64,000 nt of DNA from Rhizophagus irregularis (lineage: Eukaryota > Glomeromycota > Glomeromycetes > Glomerales > Glomeraceae): assembly GCF_026210795.1 (NCBI RefSeq), contig NC_089442.1, positions 1,364,001-1,428,000 of the forward strand, in the 5' to 3' direction. The position numbers and the translations under genes are program-made. A model generated the notes under the pieces. It searched no databases, had not been told where the DNA came from, and worked only from the letters and a program-made list of their open reading frames with translations. Each line of letters opens with the position of its first letter. Positions within the stretch are counted from its first letter, which is position 1. Shown in pieces: positions 49,669-61,967 of this stretch.

Positions 49669-49952
49669 TACAATTTCAGCCATAATTAATAATATCTGCA
49701 TCGTATGCGCGTTCGTATTCGTGCATTCTCTAAATAATCTTCAAACCCATCTGCATATAATCTTTCATCGAAATGTCTCCGTAACTTCGGTTGAACAGTA
49801 CAGTTTATCATCTGGCAGTCAACTAAGCGATGGGCTGGATGGGATTAGACGCTATTTTAATGTTTGTAAAAAAAATAATAAATAAATAAATGGAATGGAA
49901 TGGAATGAATGGAACAAAACAAAATAAAAAGATACATACGTAAAATTACCGT

Positions 49953-50288
49953 CTAATCACCACCACTACATTCACTAGGAATATCATGTATCGACTGCCA
50001 GTGAGTGCTTATTGCGTTCATGCCCAGTATATCTCCTGGGTGAAAGCAAGGCGATGTTACGGAGACATTTTTACGAAAGATTAATATGCTGTTGTCCTTT
50101 TTATCGTGAAAATGACGAATAACACGATTAAGAGCGAATGACCAAATTCGTATGTCGACGTCTTGACTCGCGTGAATATAATTCAAATGCTTTTTGCTTA
50201 TCAACACTAGTTCCAATTCCATTTTGTCCTTAATAAGACAATAGATTTTCTTTCTTTCTGAGTTGGTTGTTGAGACAGAAATCTTCAT
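49953..50288 (-). CDS. Open frame of 111 codons, unidentified
   Basis: It begins MKISVSTTNSERKK and ends IPSECSGGD. It has mixed hydrophobic and charged residues, no low complexity, no signal peptide and no motif I recognise. It could be a small gene or an exon or relic of a larger one, since nothing coding-like flanks it. A short palindrome (TTAAATGGA-TA-TCCATTTAA) lies just upstream near 50314-50338. Confidence 0.25.
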   Translation of the reverse strand: MKISVSTTNSERKKIYCLIKDKMELELVLISKKHLNYIHASQDVDIRIWSFALNRVIRHFHDKKDNSILIFRKNVSVTSPCFHPGDILGMNAISTHWQSIHDIPSECSGGD

Positions 50289-51154
50289 TAAGATTATAAT
50301 CGTGAAGGTAATTAAATGGATTAGATACTAAGTCCATTTAATTACTTCTTCGTAAAATTGTAGTCTCACGTTTCTTATAATTAACCAATAAGACTCAAAT
50401 ATTTTTGTTGTTTAGCTCATAAAAAAACGTAAAAATATTACTTTTAACATAAAATTATATGATAAAGGAGAGAGATTTACCAAAGAAATTTATTGGTATC
50501 AGTTTTGTATTATTTTTTCTTACGTGCTGCTTTATTTAAAAAAGAGGGGGGGGGGGAGGGGGCAAAAAAAAACTAAAAAAAATCAGGAAGTTGTTTATGC
50601 GTATGTCGGATGTATAAATATTTGATTGCCATGTGGTAAACCGGTTATTGTTACCGATTTTAGAAATATATACTGAAGGAACAAAGACTCTACAACAATA
50701 TCATTGTCGATCACTTGCTTGGCAATTGTCAAAGTAATTAGTTAAACCATTTTCTTTTTTTTTTTAAGCAGATGGTTTAAAAGTGAATAAGGATGATGTT
50801 TAGCCCATTTTCAAAGATCTTTAGAACTATAACCATTGTTTGATTTTCTTTTATTCCTTTTATTCCTTTTTGTTCAAAAAAAAAAATGGTTATTTAGTTT
50901 CTATGCTGCGTAAAACGTTACACGTTATCTGTACTTATGACCCGAGGACACTGCGGTATTGTGAAACGAACTTTGGGAATTATTTTGTTTAGTGTGGCGC
51001 AACTGAAATCTCACGGCGCAGTTATTAGTCCAATATACTTTTTGGTCTTAGTATCATTTTCATGATCTACTGCTTTTGTTGATTAAATTAAATCTATAAA
51101 ATATTCAACTTTTCATTAACGTAATACATGTAAAATTTTTTTTTTAAAGACAAA

Positions 51155-52690
51155 ATGAGTGGAAAAATTGCCGTGAAAAAATTTTATGGAGGACTTCTAC
51201 GAGACATTTTATTAATGTTAAATAATGCAGATGATTATGATGTTATTATTCAAGTTGGAAAAAATCAAAATATAAAAGAATTTCGTGCACATTCAAATAT
51301 CCTTAGAGCTCGTTCAAAATATTTCAAAACTGCGTTATCAGAAAATTGGATTGCAAAAAAGAACAATTTGATTGAGTTTAAAAAACCAAATATTAGCCCT
51401 GATATTTTCGATATAATTCTCAAGTAAGTAATATAAGATTTTCGTATCTTCCTTTATTATAATTATATTATTATAACTTAACTTTTTTCTTTTTTAACTA
51501 ATGAATAAAGGTACATTTATACGGGTAAAATCCGCCTAACAGATGAATCTGGTGAAGATATTCTTGGATTGATTGTTGCATTTAAAGAGTTTCTTTTCAA
51601 TGATATTCTCATTTATCTTGAAGATTGTATGATTAAATATCAATTACGTTGGATTCAACAAAATCTTGTCTTCGTTCTTCATACGGTCTCCAAAATTCCT
51701 GAATGTAAGAAACTGCGAGATCATTGCATTAAATTTATCGTAGAAGATCCGCAAATGTTCATTACTTCAAAAGATTTTCTTTCACTTGATGGGGATATTC
51801 TCTTTGAATTGCTAAAACGAGATGACTTGCAGATAGAAGAAATTGTTATCTGGGATTATTTAATTAAATGGGTTATTGAACAAACTACCGGTTTGGGAAG
51901 TGAAAATGGGGATAGAACCAAATGGAATAATGAAAATTGTGAAGCGTTAAAAGAAAAGTTAGAAAAATTTATCCCTCTTATTCGATTCTCAGAAATTAGT
52001 TCTGATGATTTTTTTGATAAAATTCGCCCATTTGAAGCCATTATTCCTCGTAATATTTACGAAGAAGTTTTAAAATATTATATGAAAGGCACTTTATCAG
52101 AAGGTATAACTACTTTGCCGCCACGAGTTGGAATGATAGATATCGAATCAAAAATTATTAAACCAAAACATGCTTTTATAATAGCCAATTGGATCGACAG
52201 AAAAGATGAAAAAGCTATTCGTAACAAAAGTGATTTGAAATACAATTTCAAACGTATCTACTACAGTGGGTGGCACGGTACTAACATTATGGCAATTAAT
52301 AGAGTTCGTGATCGGTGTAAAGATAATCAAGATCCACATTTAATATTGGTCAACCAAAGACAAAATACTGATAATACTTTTCAACAAAAAAGTCGAAATG
52401 TGGTTTCTCAAGAAAAAATCTCGCAAAATTTTAAAAAAATTTATGGGGAATACATTTCGTTTATATCTCATAATGAAGGTTTTATATTTTCTTTTGAAAA
52501 TGATAATGTTAAAAACACGAAAATAAGTCGGAATATAAACGATTCTATTTCCTTTAATTCCTTTAATGAATCAAGTGGTCAAAATGTCCATGTTAAAATG
52601 TCGGAATATTGTAATGGTAACGTTGTACGGAAGAATGAAAATTTTGTTCCGAAGGAAGTTGAAATCTTTATTGTATACAAAATTAAGTAA
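51155..52690 (+). CDS. BTB-BACK-TLDc protein with short loop insert
   Basis: Predicted protein of 482 residues, exons 51155-51423 and 51511-52690. BTB: IQVGKNQNIKEFRAHSNILRA; BACK: KRDDLQIEEIVIWDYLIKW, FFDKIRPFE. In TLDc about 26 Gln/Ser/Asn-rich residues are inserted between LILVNQ and KIYGEY, and the C-terminal half of TLDc is more diverged than usual (SFNSFNESSGQ). It is the first of four co-directed genes (51-62 kb) sharing KIYGEY in place of KIYGGYNP and a variable insert at that point. A role as a ubiquitin-ligase adaptor is inferred from BTB-BACK. Confidence 0.85.
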
Positions 52691-53163
52691 TTCGTTTATT
52701 TTTAAATAAATAAATTATCAGTTATTATTATATTTATTATGTTAAAACACAAATGATAATTGTACGTTATAATTTATTTAATGTGATTTTATAATAAAAT
52801 TATCCGATTCTACTGCGCCACAAAATTTAGCGTTAAATTGAATCACGTGAATGTGAAACTTAAACTGCGTATCCTTTTGACGATCTTAATTAGCAAAATT
52901 TTATTGTCATTTACACTATAAGGGAAAATTGTAACTCCTTTAGGAAATCGCAGTAAAAAAAACAAAAAACGTATGTACAAATAAATATACTTGCATTTGT
53001 TTTCTTTTTTTAGAAATATAATATTTAGTGCACATAAAAATCCTTGGACACCGGAAAGACTCTAATTTAATTTTTTTCCACACAATTTTTCTCTATATTT
53101 CATCCACTAACGTTGTATACTGTATATACGTGTGCACATATACATTGTTTATTTGAAAACAAA

Positions 53164-54797
53164 ATGGAATTTATAGAATTATATTCAAATTTCTATAGAG
53201 ACCTTTCAAACATGTTAACTGATGCAAGGGATCATGATGTCATTATTCAAGTTGGAGAAAATCAAAATAGAAAAGAACTTCGTGCGCATTCAAATATCCT
53301 TAGAGCTCGTTCAGAGTATTTCAAAATCGCATTTTCAGACGGATGGATTATTAAAAAAAATGATATCATTGAGTTTAAAAAACCAAATATTAACCCTACT
53401 GTTTTCGAAGCAATTCTCGAGTAAGTAATAATAATATGTCTTATAATATAAATATTGTATATATTTATTAAGATTAAATAATAGTTTTTTTTTCTCATTT
53501 TATAATAATAAATAAAAGGTATATTTATACAGGTGAATTTAATTTAAGAGAAAAATCAGTCGATTATATTCTTCAATTGATAGTTGCATGTGATGAATTA
53601 CTCCTTGAGGAATTACTTGATTGTGCCCAAGATTGTTTAATTAAAATTCGACCAACTTTAGTTCGAGAAGAGCTTTTTCTCGTTCTTCATACGGTTTTTC
53701 CACTTATCAATTGCAAGAAACTGCAGGATCATTGTGTTAAATTTGCCTCAGCTGAATTACAATCATTAAACATTTCAAAAGAAATTTTATCATTTGATGA
53801 GGATATACTTTATGAGTTACTTAAAAGGGATGACTTTCTAATTGAGGAAGCTATTGTTTGGGATTATTTAATTAAATGGGGCATTGAACAAACTCCCGGT
53901 TTGGAAAGTAGGAATAGAGATAGATCAGAGTGGAATAATGAAAATTTTGAAGCACTAAAGAGAACCTTAAGTCGGTTTATTCCTCTTATTCGATTCACAG
54001 AAATTAGTTCTGATGATTTTCTTGATAAAATTCGTCCATTTAAAGCCATTATTCCTCGTAATATTTACGAAGAAATTATGAAATTTCATATGAAGCGCAT
54101 TTTACCAACGAATACAATTATTTTACCACCACGAGTCGGAATGATAGACATTAAATCAAAAATTATTAAACCAAAACTTGCATATATAATAGCTAATTGG
54201 ATTGAAAAAAAAGATGCAACAGCTATTCGTAGTAGGAATTCACAATATAAATTCAACCTTCTTTATCGCAGTAGTAATGATAGTCTTCATATTAATTCAT
54301 TCCGTTATAAATGTAAAAATCATGGCCCGTGTTTTATCTTGATCAAACCGAAAACGAATGAATTTGATGGGCATTTAAGTCGGAATATTACTTCTCAATC
54401 TTCTCAACAAAGAATGTCTCTTACCTCTAGAAATGCTCAGTCAACAAATTGGGATAATCCTGGTTCTCAAAAAACACTTTCGCAAATTTCAACAAAAATA
54501 TATGGAGAATATTATTCCGGTAAAATAGATAGCGTTTGGAAAGCTACAACTGAAAACTTTATATTTTCTTTTGCAAATGACAATGATACTAAAGACATGA
54601 AAATATGTCGCATGAATTATCATGATGTAACTTATAATACCGGTAATTATAAGAAGTTATGTTTCGGTTTTGCTTTTAAAATAAGTCGGCAGCACTTATA
54701 TATTAACAATTCGTACTATAATGATGATAATGTATTGAAACGTATGCTTATGCCTGTTCCTGAGGAGATTGAAGTTTTTGAAATAATTTCTAGTTGA
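53164..54797 (+). CDS. BTB-BACK-TLDc protein with Ser/Gln-rich loop insert
   Basis: Predicted protein of 511 residues, exons 53164-53420 and 53519-54797. The ATG at 53164 (MEFIELYSNFYRDLS) matches paralogue starts; an upstream in-frame ATG at 53113 would add 17 unrelated residues. BTB: IQVGENQNRKELRAHSNILRA. BACK: KRDDFLIEEAIVWDYLIKWG, FLDKIRPFK. A 48-residue Ser/Gln/Asn-rich insert with one NWDNPG stretch (about 54347-54492) sits between FILIKP and KIYGEY in TLDc. The rest of TLDc is present (NFIFSFANDND, CRMNY). Confidence 0.86.
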
Positions 54798-55580
54798 CTC
54801 CGAATAATATATATATAGCATATAATGAATTATTTATTATTAAGGTTATTAATATTATTAATAACAAGATTTTTATTGTATAATTAAAGTTAATATTTAT
54901 TGTTTTTTTGTTACATGATTACTGTACATAATAAAATATAGTTTTCTATTCAATAAAATTAAATCTTTGTATTAGAAACATTAGAAAAAATTCATGATGC
55001 ATTAATTAATTAAACAGAAATAATTCTGATATTTAATTTTTCGATGGATGACGTGAAAGCTGTTATTGTTTGGAAACAAACATAATAAAATTTTGAAATT
55101 TTTGGAAAAATTTGAAAATTTGGGAAATTTCAGAAAATTTCAGAAAATCGTAATTTAAAATTTGGGGGAATTTTAAACATATATGTTTATCAAATTTTAC
55201 ATTTTTTAAAAAATGGGATATGTTAAAATGTTAAATAGACAATTAAGTGGAACGCTAAGCTTCTACAATTCTCTTTATTGAAAGTTAGAACCTGTATTAA
55301 TTGGCCTTGACTTTTATTACACTAAACATAAATGCCGATTGTATGTAAAATCCGATCTAAAAGCCATGGTCACGAGCTGAAAGGATACAATTGCAAAATT
55401 GCAATTGTTGCAATTGTTGCTTTTGTTGTTGATCCAATTTTCACAAAATCAAATGATCTACAAATGCGTTTGTTACTCGTAAAAAGACTAATTCCGATAT
55501 GAAAATCATCTGATTTCAGAACATCATTTATTGTATATATTCCTATCTGTTAATGTTATATCTGTTTTTTTAAAAAAAAG
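54798..55580. other. Intergenic
   Basis: AT-rich DNA. It includes a run of GAAATTT/GGAAATTTCAG-like units near 55090-55190 and TTGCAATTGTTG repeats near 55390-55425. No gene is seen. Confidence 0.45.
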
Positions 55581-57402
55581 ATGGAAACTTTTGAGAACTA
55601 TTCAAATCTTTTACAAGATTTTTCGTCAATGTTAGATGATGCAGATGATCATGACGTTCTTATTCAAGTTGGAGAAAATCAAGATATAGAAGAATTTCGT
55701 GCACATTCGAATATTCTTAGAGCTCGTTCAAAATATTTCAAAGCTGTATTATCAAACGTATCAAATGATTTGTTCAATGGAAAGATTAAGATTAAAAAAT
55801 CAAACATTATTCCAAGTGTTTTCAAGATTATTCTCAAGTAAGTAATATGCTAGCCTCAATAAATTTTTATATCATTATGGTTTAATTTTTTTTCTACTCC
55901 TATAATTAATAAAAATAAAGGTATGCTTATATAGGTGAAGTGAATTTATCAGAACAACCAGTAAAAAATGTTCTTGAATTGTTAATTGCATCTGACGAAT
56001 TGCATCTTGAAGAATTGTTTGAATATGCTCAAGATTTTTTAATTGAAAATCGAACATCTTGGGTGCAACATAATCTTATTCACGTTTTTCGTAGAGTTTC
56101 CTCACTTTCTAATTGCAAGAAACTACAAAATCACTGTATTGAATCTGTATCAGCAGATCCACAATCATTCATTACTTCAAAAGAATTTCTATTTCTCGAT
56201 AAAGCTATTCTCTATGAATTACTTGAACGAAACGACTTTCTGATTGAGGAAGTCATTGTGTGGGATTATTTAATTAAATGGGGTATTGAACAAACTCACG
56301 GTTTGGGAAATAAAAACAGCGATAGAATCAAATGGAATGATGAGAATTATGAAGCATTAAAGGAAACATTAAGTCAATTTATTCCACTTATTCGATTCTC
56401 AGAAATTAGTTCCGTTGATTTTTATGATAAAGTTTATCCATTTAAGGCCGTTATTCCTAATCACATTTACGAAGAAGTTTTTGAGTTTTATATGAAAGGT
56501 ACAAATAAATTTACTCTGCCACCACGAATTGGCACGATAAACATTGAATCAAAAATAATTAAACCGGAACTTGCATATATAATAGCTAATTGGATTGAGG
56601 GAAAAGATGCAAAAGCGATTCGTCGTAGAAATGATCTGCAATACAAATTAGACCTTCTTTATCGCAGTAGTCGGGATGGTCTCTCGATATAAATATATTG
56701 CGTAATAAATGTGAACATAAGGGTCCGCGTTTAATATTAATAGAAACATCTCATACTTGTAATCCTGTTAATGATAGCTGGGATAATTGGAATAGTTGGA
56801 ATGTTCAACCAAATCGGACAAAAAATAAACGCCGTTCTCCACAAATAGATACAACTTCAGTTAGTAATGGTTGGGGTCGTCCTCCCCCTCATCCAGATGG
56901 TGGTGGCTGGGATCTTGCTAATAATATTCCTGTTAATAATGATGATGACTGGGGTTCTGTTAATAATAATGATAGCTGGACCAATTGGAGTACAACTTTA
57001 GATGAATCAAGTCGTGATTCGTCTATTTCTCTTTGGCAAACGTCTGATCCCCCTCGACAAACAGTAACAGACCAACCATCACTTGCGCAAGATTTAACAA
57101 AAATTTATGGAGAATATCAATCACATATACATATTCATAATGGGCAGCGTTATTCGGTTGAAAACTTTATATTTTCTTTTACAAATGATGATGATATTAA
57201 AAATATGAAAATATGTCGTATGAATTATGATAAATTAGAACTTAATTATGGAAATAAGTTCAATTTCAGTAATGTTTTTCGTATGAATGGTTCGGACATA
57301 GAAGTTAACAATTCAGCCTATAACGATAAGAATGTTATAAACCCAAATATAAAGATGTTTGTTCCTAAGGAAATTGAAGTTTTCCTAATCAGTTCTAAGT
57401 AA
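55581..57402 (+). pseudogene. BTB-BACK-TLDc gene with Trp-Gly-rich insert, single frameshift
   Basis: Exons 55581-55837 and 55921 onward encode BTB (IQVGENQDIEEFRAHSNILRA) and BACK (RNDFLIEEVIVWDYLIKWG, FYDKVYPFK). The frame breaks at 56681-56692, where SSRDGLSI runs into a stop; two extra bases in a CTCTC run would explain it. From 56698 the second frame continues the TLDc domain to 57402 without further lesions, so the break is very recent, a sequencing or assembly error, or a rare programmed shift. About 118 residues between RLILIE and KIYGEY are inserted, rich in Asn, Asp, Ser, Pro and nine Trp, with SWDNW, NGWG, GGWD, DDWG and SWTNW motifs. As read, the product is a 342-residue protein that stops at the start of TLDc. 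Confidence 0.75.
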
Positions 57403-60382
57403 TTATATTAATATATAAAAAAGTTTTTGATTTTAATAAGATTACGTTATTTTTAATTCCCTTTCGTTTTTTTATATTTATAAATACTTTAGGTCAAGAC
57501 CTCAATAAATGTCGTATGATATGAAGAAAATATACAATAATCTCGACAAAAATAGATAAATAAATATACGAATTTGATTAGGAGAAGATTATCTTGAGAC
57601 CTTGAATTGTTCTAAAATTTAAAATTTTATCATACTGGGAAACTAATTGTAATTAAAAAAAAAATATTGTAAAGAATTCTTTATGACTTGATAATAAAAA
57701 CTTGTAAATTAAAAAAAAGTTGTTGAGATTTTTAATTAATAGCCTAATATATCAAGAATTTAATCTGCGATACTTTTTGCGTTCGTTAAATAAAGATTTT
57801 CGAAATAACCCCTTTATGCAAAAAGTCATAACGAATAATTCAATTTTTTTAACTACATGATAATTTTTATTAGAAAGTGAACATACTTAATAATCAATAA
57901 TTAAATAAGAATTTATAATTTAAGATTCAACAAAAATTTTATACCATTTTTTTTTTAAAAAAAAATAATACGTTTTTTAAAATCAAAATTTGGAAGAAAT
58001 CTTCATTGAACAGGAGAGAAATCAGGAGAAGAGATTATGCTTGCGGGAGTCATTGGAAAATTTGAATAGAAAATATGCAAAGATAAGAAATTATTCTTTC
58101 GCTTTTATTTTTATCCGAAGTTATTCATAGGACGCTATACTTGACTTATTTTGTATAATAAAAATTACGCTATTGTATCAAATTATAATATTATTTCCAC
58201 TGTGTATTTTCTACGATTAATAAATATACAATTATATTTTTACGCCATTTCATGCGTTAATCACTTGCGCAGCATTTTTAATGACGTAACGATGGAACGT
58301 ACCAATATACCGACCCAAAACCTTAACAATAAATAAGCAGCAGAATATGTATTTCGATCTGAGATGAAATTAACAAACTTATGGTTATCGGCAATATATC
58401 TACACTTTCTTGATGACATTTTGCACTTTTTTAACAAAAAAACAGTGATATCTGGAAAATACACGCATAACCTTTATTACTATGTATTAGCATAATAATA
58501 AAATTATTGGATAGTAACGGGAGTTTATTATAAAAATTGCATGAACGGTCCCGTCAAACCGATAATATATAATAAGCAAATTACACAACATTGTAATATA
58601 CAATGATAACAACTAAATAAAAGATATTGTAAAATTATAGAATAATTGATGATTAATTCTTCTCTTTTTCCCCTTTTTCTTTTTCTTTTTTTCTTTCCAT
58701 CTCCTTTTAATGGTTTAAGTAGCTCTTTAGTTACTTCCAATGTAATATGTTCGTATTACGATTCTGCGATTCTGCCAATTCTCTAGCTTTTTGGTTTACT
58801 TCATTCACTGTTATAATTTCGTGAGTGAATTCAATAACATAACAAATATTACCTTGGTGAAAAGATAGTTTATTAAGGCTTCTCTTAAGTTCTGTCCTAC
58901 ATACATCATGCTACTATCTAAACGTGACCATATATATATGGCACCAGCAATATCCCCTAACCAAATGTCATGCGAGAATTGGGCGAACGTTTGTTAGACA
59001 TGTCATAAACTTTAAAGAAATCACTTATTTCATATCGTACAAGACATTTACTGCTTGTTTCACAAAAGAATAAATATTTTTAACATACTAAGAAGGGAGG
59101 GAGGGCGTGTCAAGATTCGTGTCTCATGATCTCGAGCAATATACTAGGAAGTGAGGGAATGTCTTGTGAATATTGTGTTTCAAGATCTCGAGACAATTTT
59201 TGCAAATTGGCGTTGAGATCTGATTGGCAAGTCTTGTTTGTCTCTAAATTGCTAGATGATTCAACGGGTTGAACTCCGCATAATTGCTGAATCTCCATTT
59301 CTCTAACGGAGCCACTAACATTCATTTTCTTGTTTCGTAGAAGGAAACATTGGTTCATTAGGTCGTTGTTCTGTCAAAGACACGCTAGAACCTTTTTTTT
59401 CTGTGTGGAGCCTATTAATGTCGCTCCGAACGAGACCTTGAGGATCCTCGCTTTACAGTTGAAATTTTGTCTCCAAAAGTAATATCCATCTTCTGATGTT
59501 GATAAATTTGCTCCTTAAAATAGAGTGTTGGCAAATGATATAAAATGACACAAATGACATTAGTGACATATCGCATGTCATTAAGAGTAAATGACAAATG
59601 ATTGTCAATTTGTCATCTATTTGAGTCATGTGATCTTAATGCTGAGCTGAGACGTTACACTTTAGCAATGACACATGTACACATAAGTTAAAATCATAAT
59701 GATGAAAACTATAGCTATCTTTGCGGAGTCAAATTATTCATCAACATATGCAACAATTCGAACGGCCATAATTATGATTATGATACACACAACAATGTTA
59801 CAAAAACGGATTTGTGAGATTTGCATTTATCATTTGTCATATTGTGCCTATTGTGATGTTAATTTTAAGGTTGTTATGAGTAATATGAGTAAATTAACAC
59901 AGTTTTTATCCCATTTATTTTTATGATACCGACATAAATTAACTGGGCCACATGAGAATACATAAAATTTATAATATAAATAATTTCTTTCCATAATTAG
60001 ATTGCACAAAATCCGCGGTGAATTAGTGTTACGTGTTGTCGATTAAAAATTACCAACGCTATGAAAGTGATTAACAAAAGCAAATGCCATAAAAAAGTTA
60101 CAAAAAGAAGTAAATAAATAAATAGTAAATCAATTCTGATTTTAATTATGATCATCAAAATAAAATGAATGACTTAGGTAACACGGAGTCTTTTTTACCT
60201 TTCAAAAGGAATTTTAAATCCGTGTAATTGTTGTAATTGTTTTATTCCTAATTTCTAATTATTTTAAGATTTTTAAAATATTTATAAAAATTCAAGTCGA
60301 TGCCAAAAAAAAAAAAAAAAAAAATTTTTTTTTTTTACTTCCATCAAAAATTATCATTAATATACTGTATATAAAAAAAAAG
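57403..60382. other. Intergenic with low-complexity DNA
   Basis: About 3 kb with no confident gene. A coding-like decayed stretch at 59110-59597 (minus) is listed separately. A Lys/Arg-rich frame at 58528-58740 (minus) comes from a CTTTTTCTTTTT pyrimidine tract. ATGACA units recur in both orientations near 59540-59635, and a 20-base A run is followed by a T run at 60306-60338. Confidence 0.4.
59110..59597 (-). pseudogene. Decayed coding-like stretch, family unknown
   Basis: Three minus-strand pieces in different frames read like one protein: QKMDITFGDKISTVKRGSS, then LHTEKKGSSVSLTEQRPNEP, then CGVQPVESSSNLETNKTC and DLETQYSQDIPSLPS, ending RHES. The composition is hydrophilic, Ser/Thr/Glu-rich, as in a disordered tail. 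I do not recognise it. Small frame changes link the pieces, so it is probably a relic. Confidence 0.3.
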
Positions 60383-61967
60383 ATGTCTATAAAACTTCAT
60401 AAAGTTCTTTTAAGAGACTTTTCATCAATGTTAAAATATTCAAATGATTATGATACTATTATTCAAGTCGGAGAAAATCAAAGTATGAAAGAATTTTTTG
60501 CACATTCAATTATTCTTAAAGTTCGTTCAACCTATTTTAGAAGAGCATTATCACACGAATGGATCATCAAAAAGAATAATATGTTCGAATTTAAGAAACC
60601 AAATATTGATCCTGCTGTATTCGAAATGATTCTCAAGTAAGAGATATATATAATTTTGAATTATTTCATAATAAAAAAAAAAGTATTAACATACTTTTTC
60701 CTTCATACAAAGTTATATTTATCATGGTGAATTAAAATTAAGTAAATCAGGCGGATTTGTTTTTAAGTTGTTAATTGCATCTGACGAATTGCTTTTTGAA
60801 GAATTATTTCTTGCACTACAATATTTTTTAATTAATGAACGATCGTTTTGGATTCGAGATGAACTTATTTTCGTTCTCAATACGGTTTTCGCACTCCCTA
60901 ATTGTAATGTGGTACAGGATTTTTGTATGAAGATCTTAAGGAACAAAAAATATTTCATGAACTCAAGAAATTTTCCATTACTCAAAAAGAATACTTTATT
61001 TGAATTACTTAAACGAGATGATTTTTTAGGAGATGAAGCTATTGTTTGGGATTGTTTAATTAAATGGAGTATTGAACAAACTCCCAGTTTGAAAAACAAA
61101 AATAGGAATAGATGGAATAAAGATGATTTTAAAGAATTAAAAGAAACATTTGATCAATTTATTCCTTTTATTCGATTCTTAGAAATTAGTTCTGCAGACT
61201 TTTTTGATAAAGTTCGACCATTTAAGGCTATTATTCCTTACAATATTTATAAGGAATGTATGAAGTTTTATATGAAAGGTAGTTTGCCAGAAAATATAAA
61301 TATTTTACCACCACGAATTGGAAAGTTAAATATTCAATCAAAAATTATTAAACCGGAACATGCTTATGTAATAGCTAATTGGATTGAAGGAAAAAATGCA
61401 AAAGATGTTCGCAATGAAAATAATTTGCAATACAGATTTAACTTACTTTATTCTAGTAGTAGGGACGGTTTCAATGTTTGTACATTTCGTCGTAAATGTA
61501 TGAACAAAGGTCCTTGCTTATTATTGATCAAACCGGATCCGGATGCACCTGATTCTGTACGACCAATTGCAAGTGTACAGCAAAATTTGGCAAAAATTTA
61601 TGGAGAATATTATTCAGGTATATTTACACAAGACATATGGGAATGTAAATCTAAAAATTTTATATTTTCTTTTGCAAATGATAACGATATTAAAAATTCG
61701 AAAATTACTCGTATGAACTGTAAACCTGGTATTGTAGTAAATAGATGTGGTAAAGATTTAGATCCTACTATTACTTTTCACATGAAACGTGGAAATATTT
61801 ATGTTAATAATTTTTTCTATAATGATGATAATGTTATAAATGCAAATATAAATCAATTTGTTTCAATGGATATTGAGGTTTTTTTAGTTTCAGATGGCCA
61901 ATATGAAACGGCCAGAGAATTTAGAAGATCAGGAAATATTAGAACGTCTTCATGGGGACGTAACTAA
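60383..61967 (+). CDS. BTB-BACK-TLDc protein with short Pro/Asp/Gln loop
   Basis: Predicted protein of 502 residues, exons 60383-60636 and 60713-61967. The intron is at the family position, but the acceptor is followed by T, giving Asn rather than Lys at the junction, and YIYHGE in place of YIYTGE. BTB: IQVGENQSMKEFFAHSIILKV. BACK: KRDDFLGDEAIVWDCLIKW, FFDKVRPFK. TLDc has a 19-residue insert before KIYGEY and is otherwise complete (NFIFSFANDNDIKNSKITR). An extra C-terminal tail of about 20 residues ends in TSSWGRN. It is the last of the four related genes. Confidence 0.86.

Larger units (their letters stand above)
45628..51154. other. Long gene-poor stretch
   Basis: About 5.5 kb. It contains a kinase pseudogene (48284-48640), a small tandem repeat (49565-49668), and a weak open frame (49953-50288), all listed separately. 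A GC-richer frame at 46764-46958 (MNKTMALALLDAKK...) and a coding-like minus-strand stretch near 47220-47030 (WLSKDFTLEELRITFLRM) match no family known to me. A run of G at 50547-50561 could form a quadruplex. Confidence 0.4.

Noticed and set aside
58528-58740. Basic KKRKRKR frame suggesting a nuclear protein
   Set aside because: The basic run comes from a pyrimidine-rich tract read on the minus strand; the rest is hydrophobic AT-rich translation.
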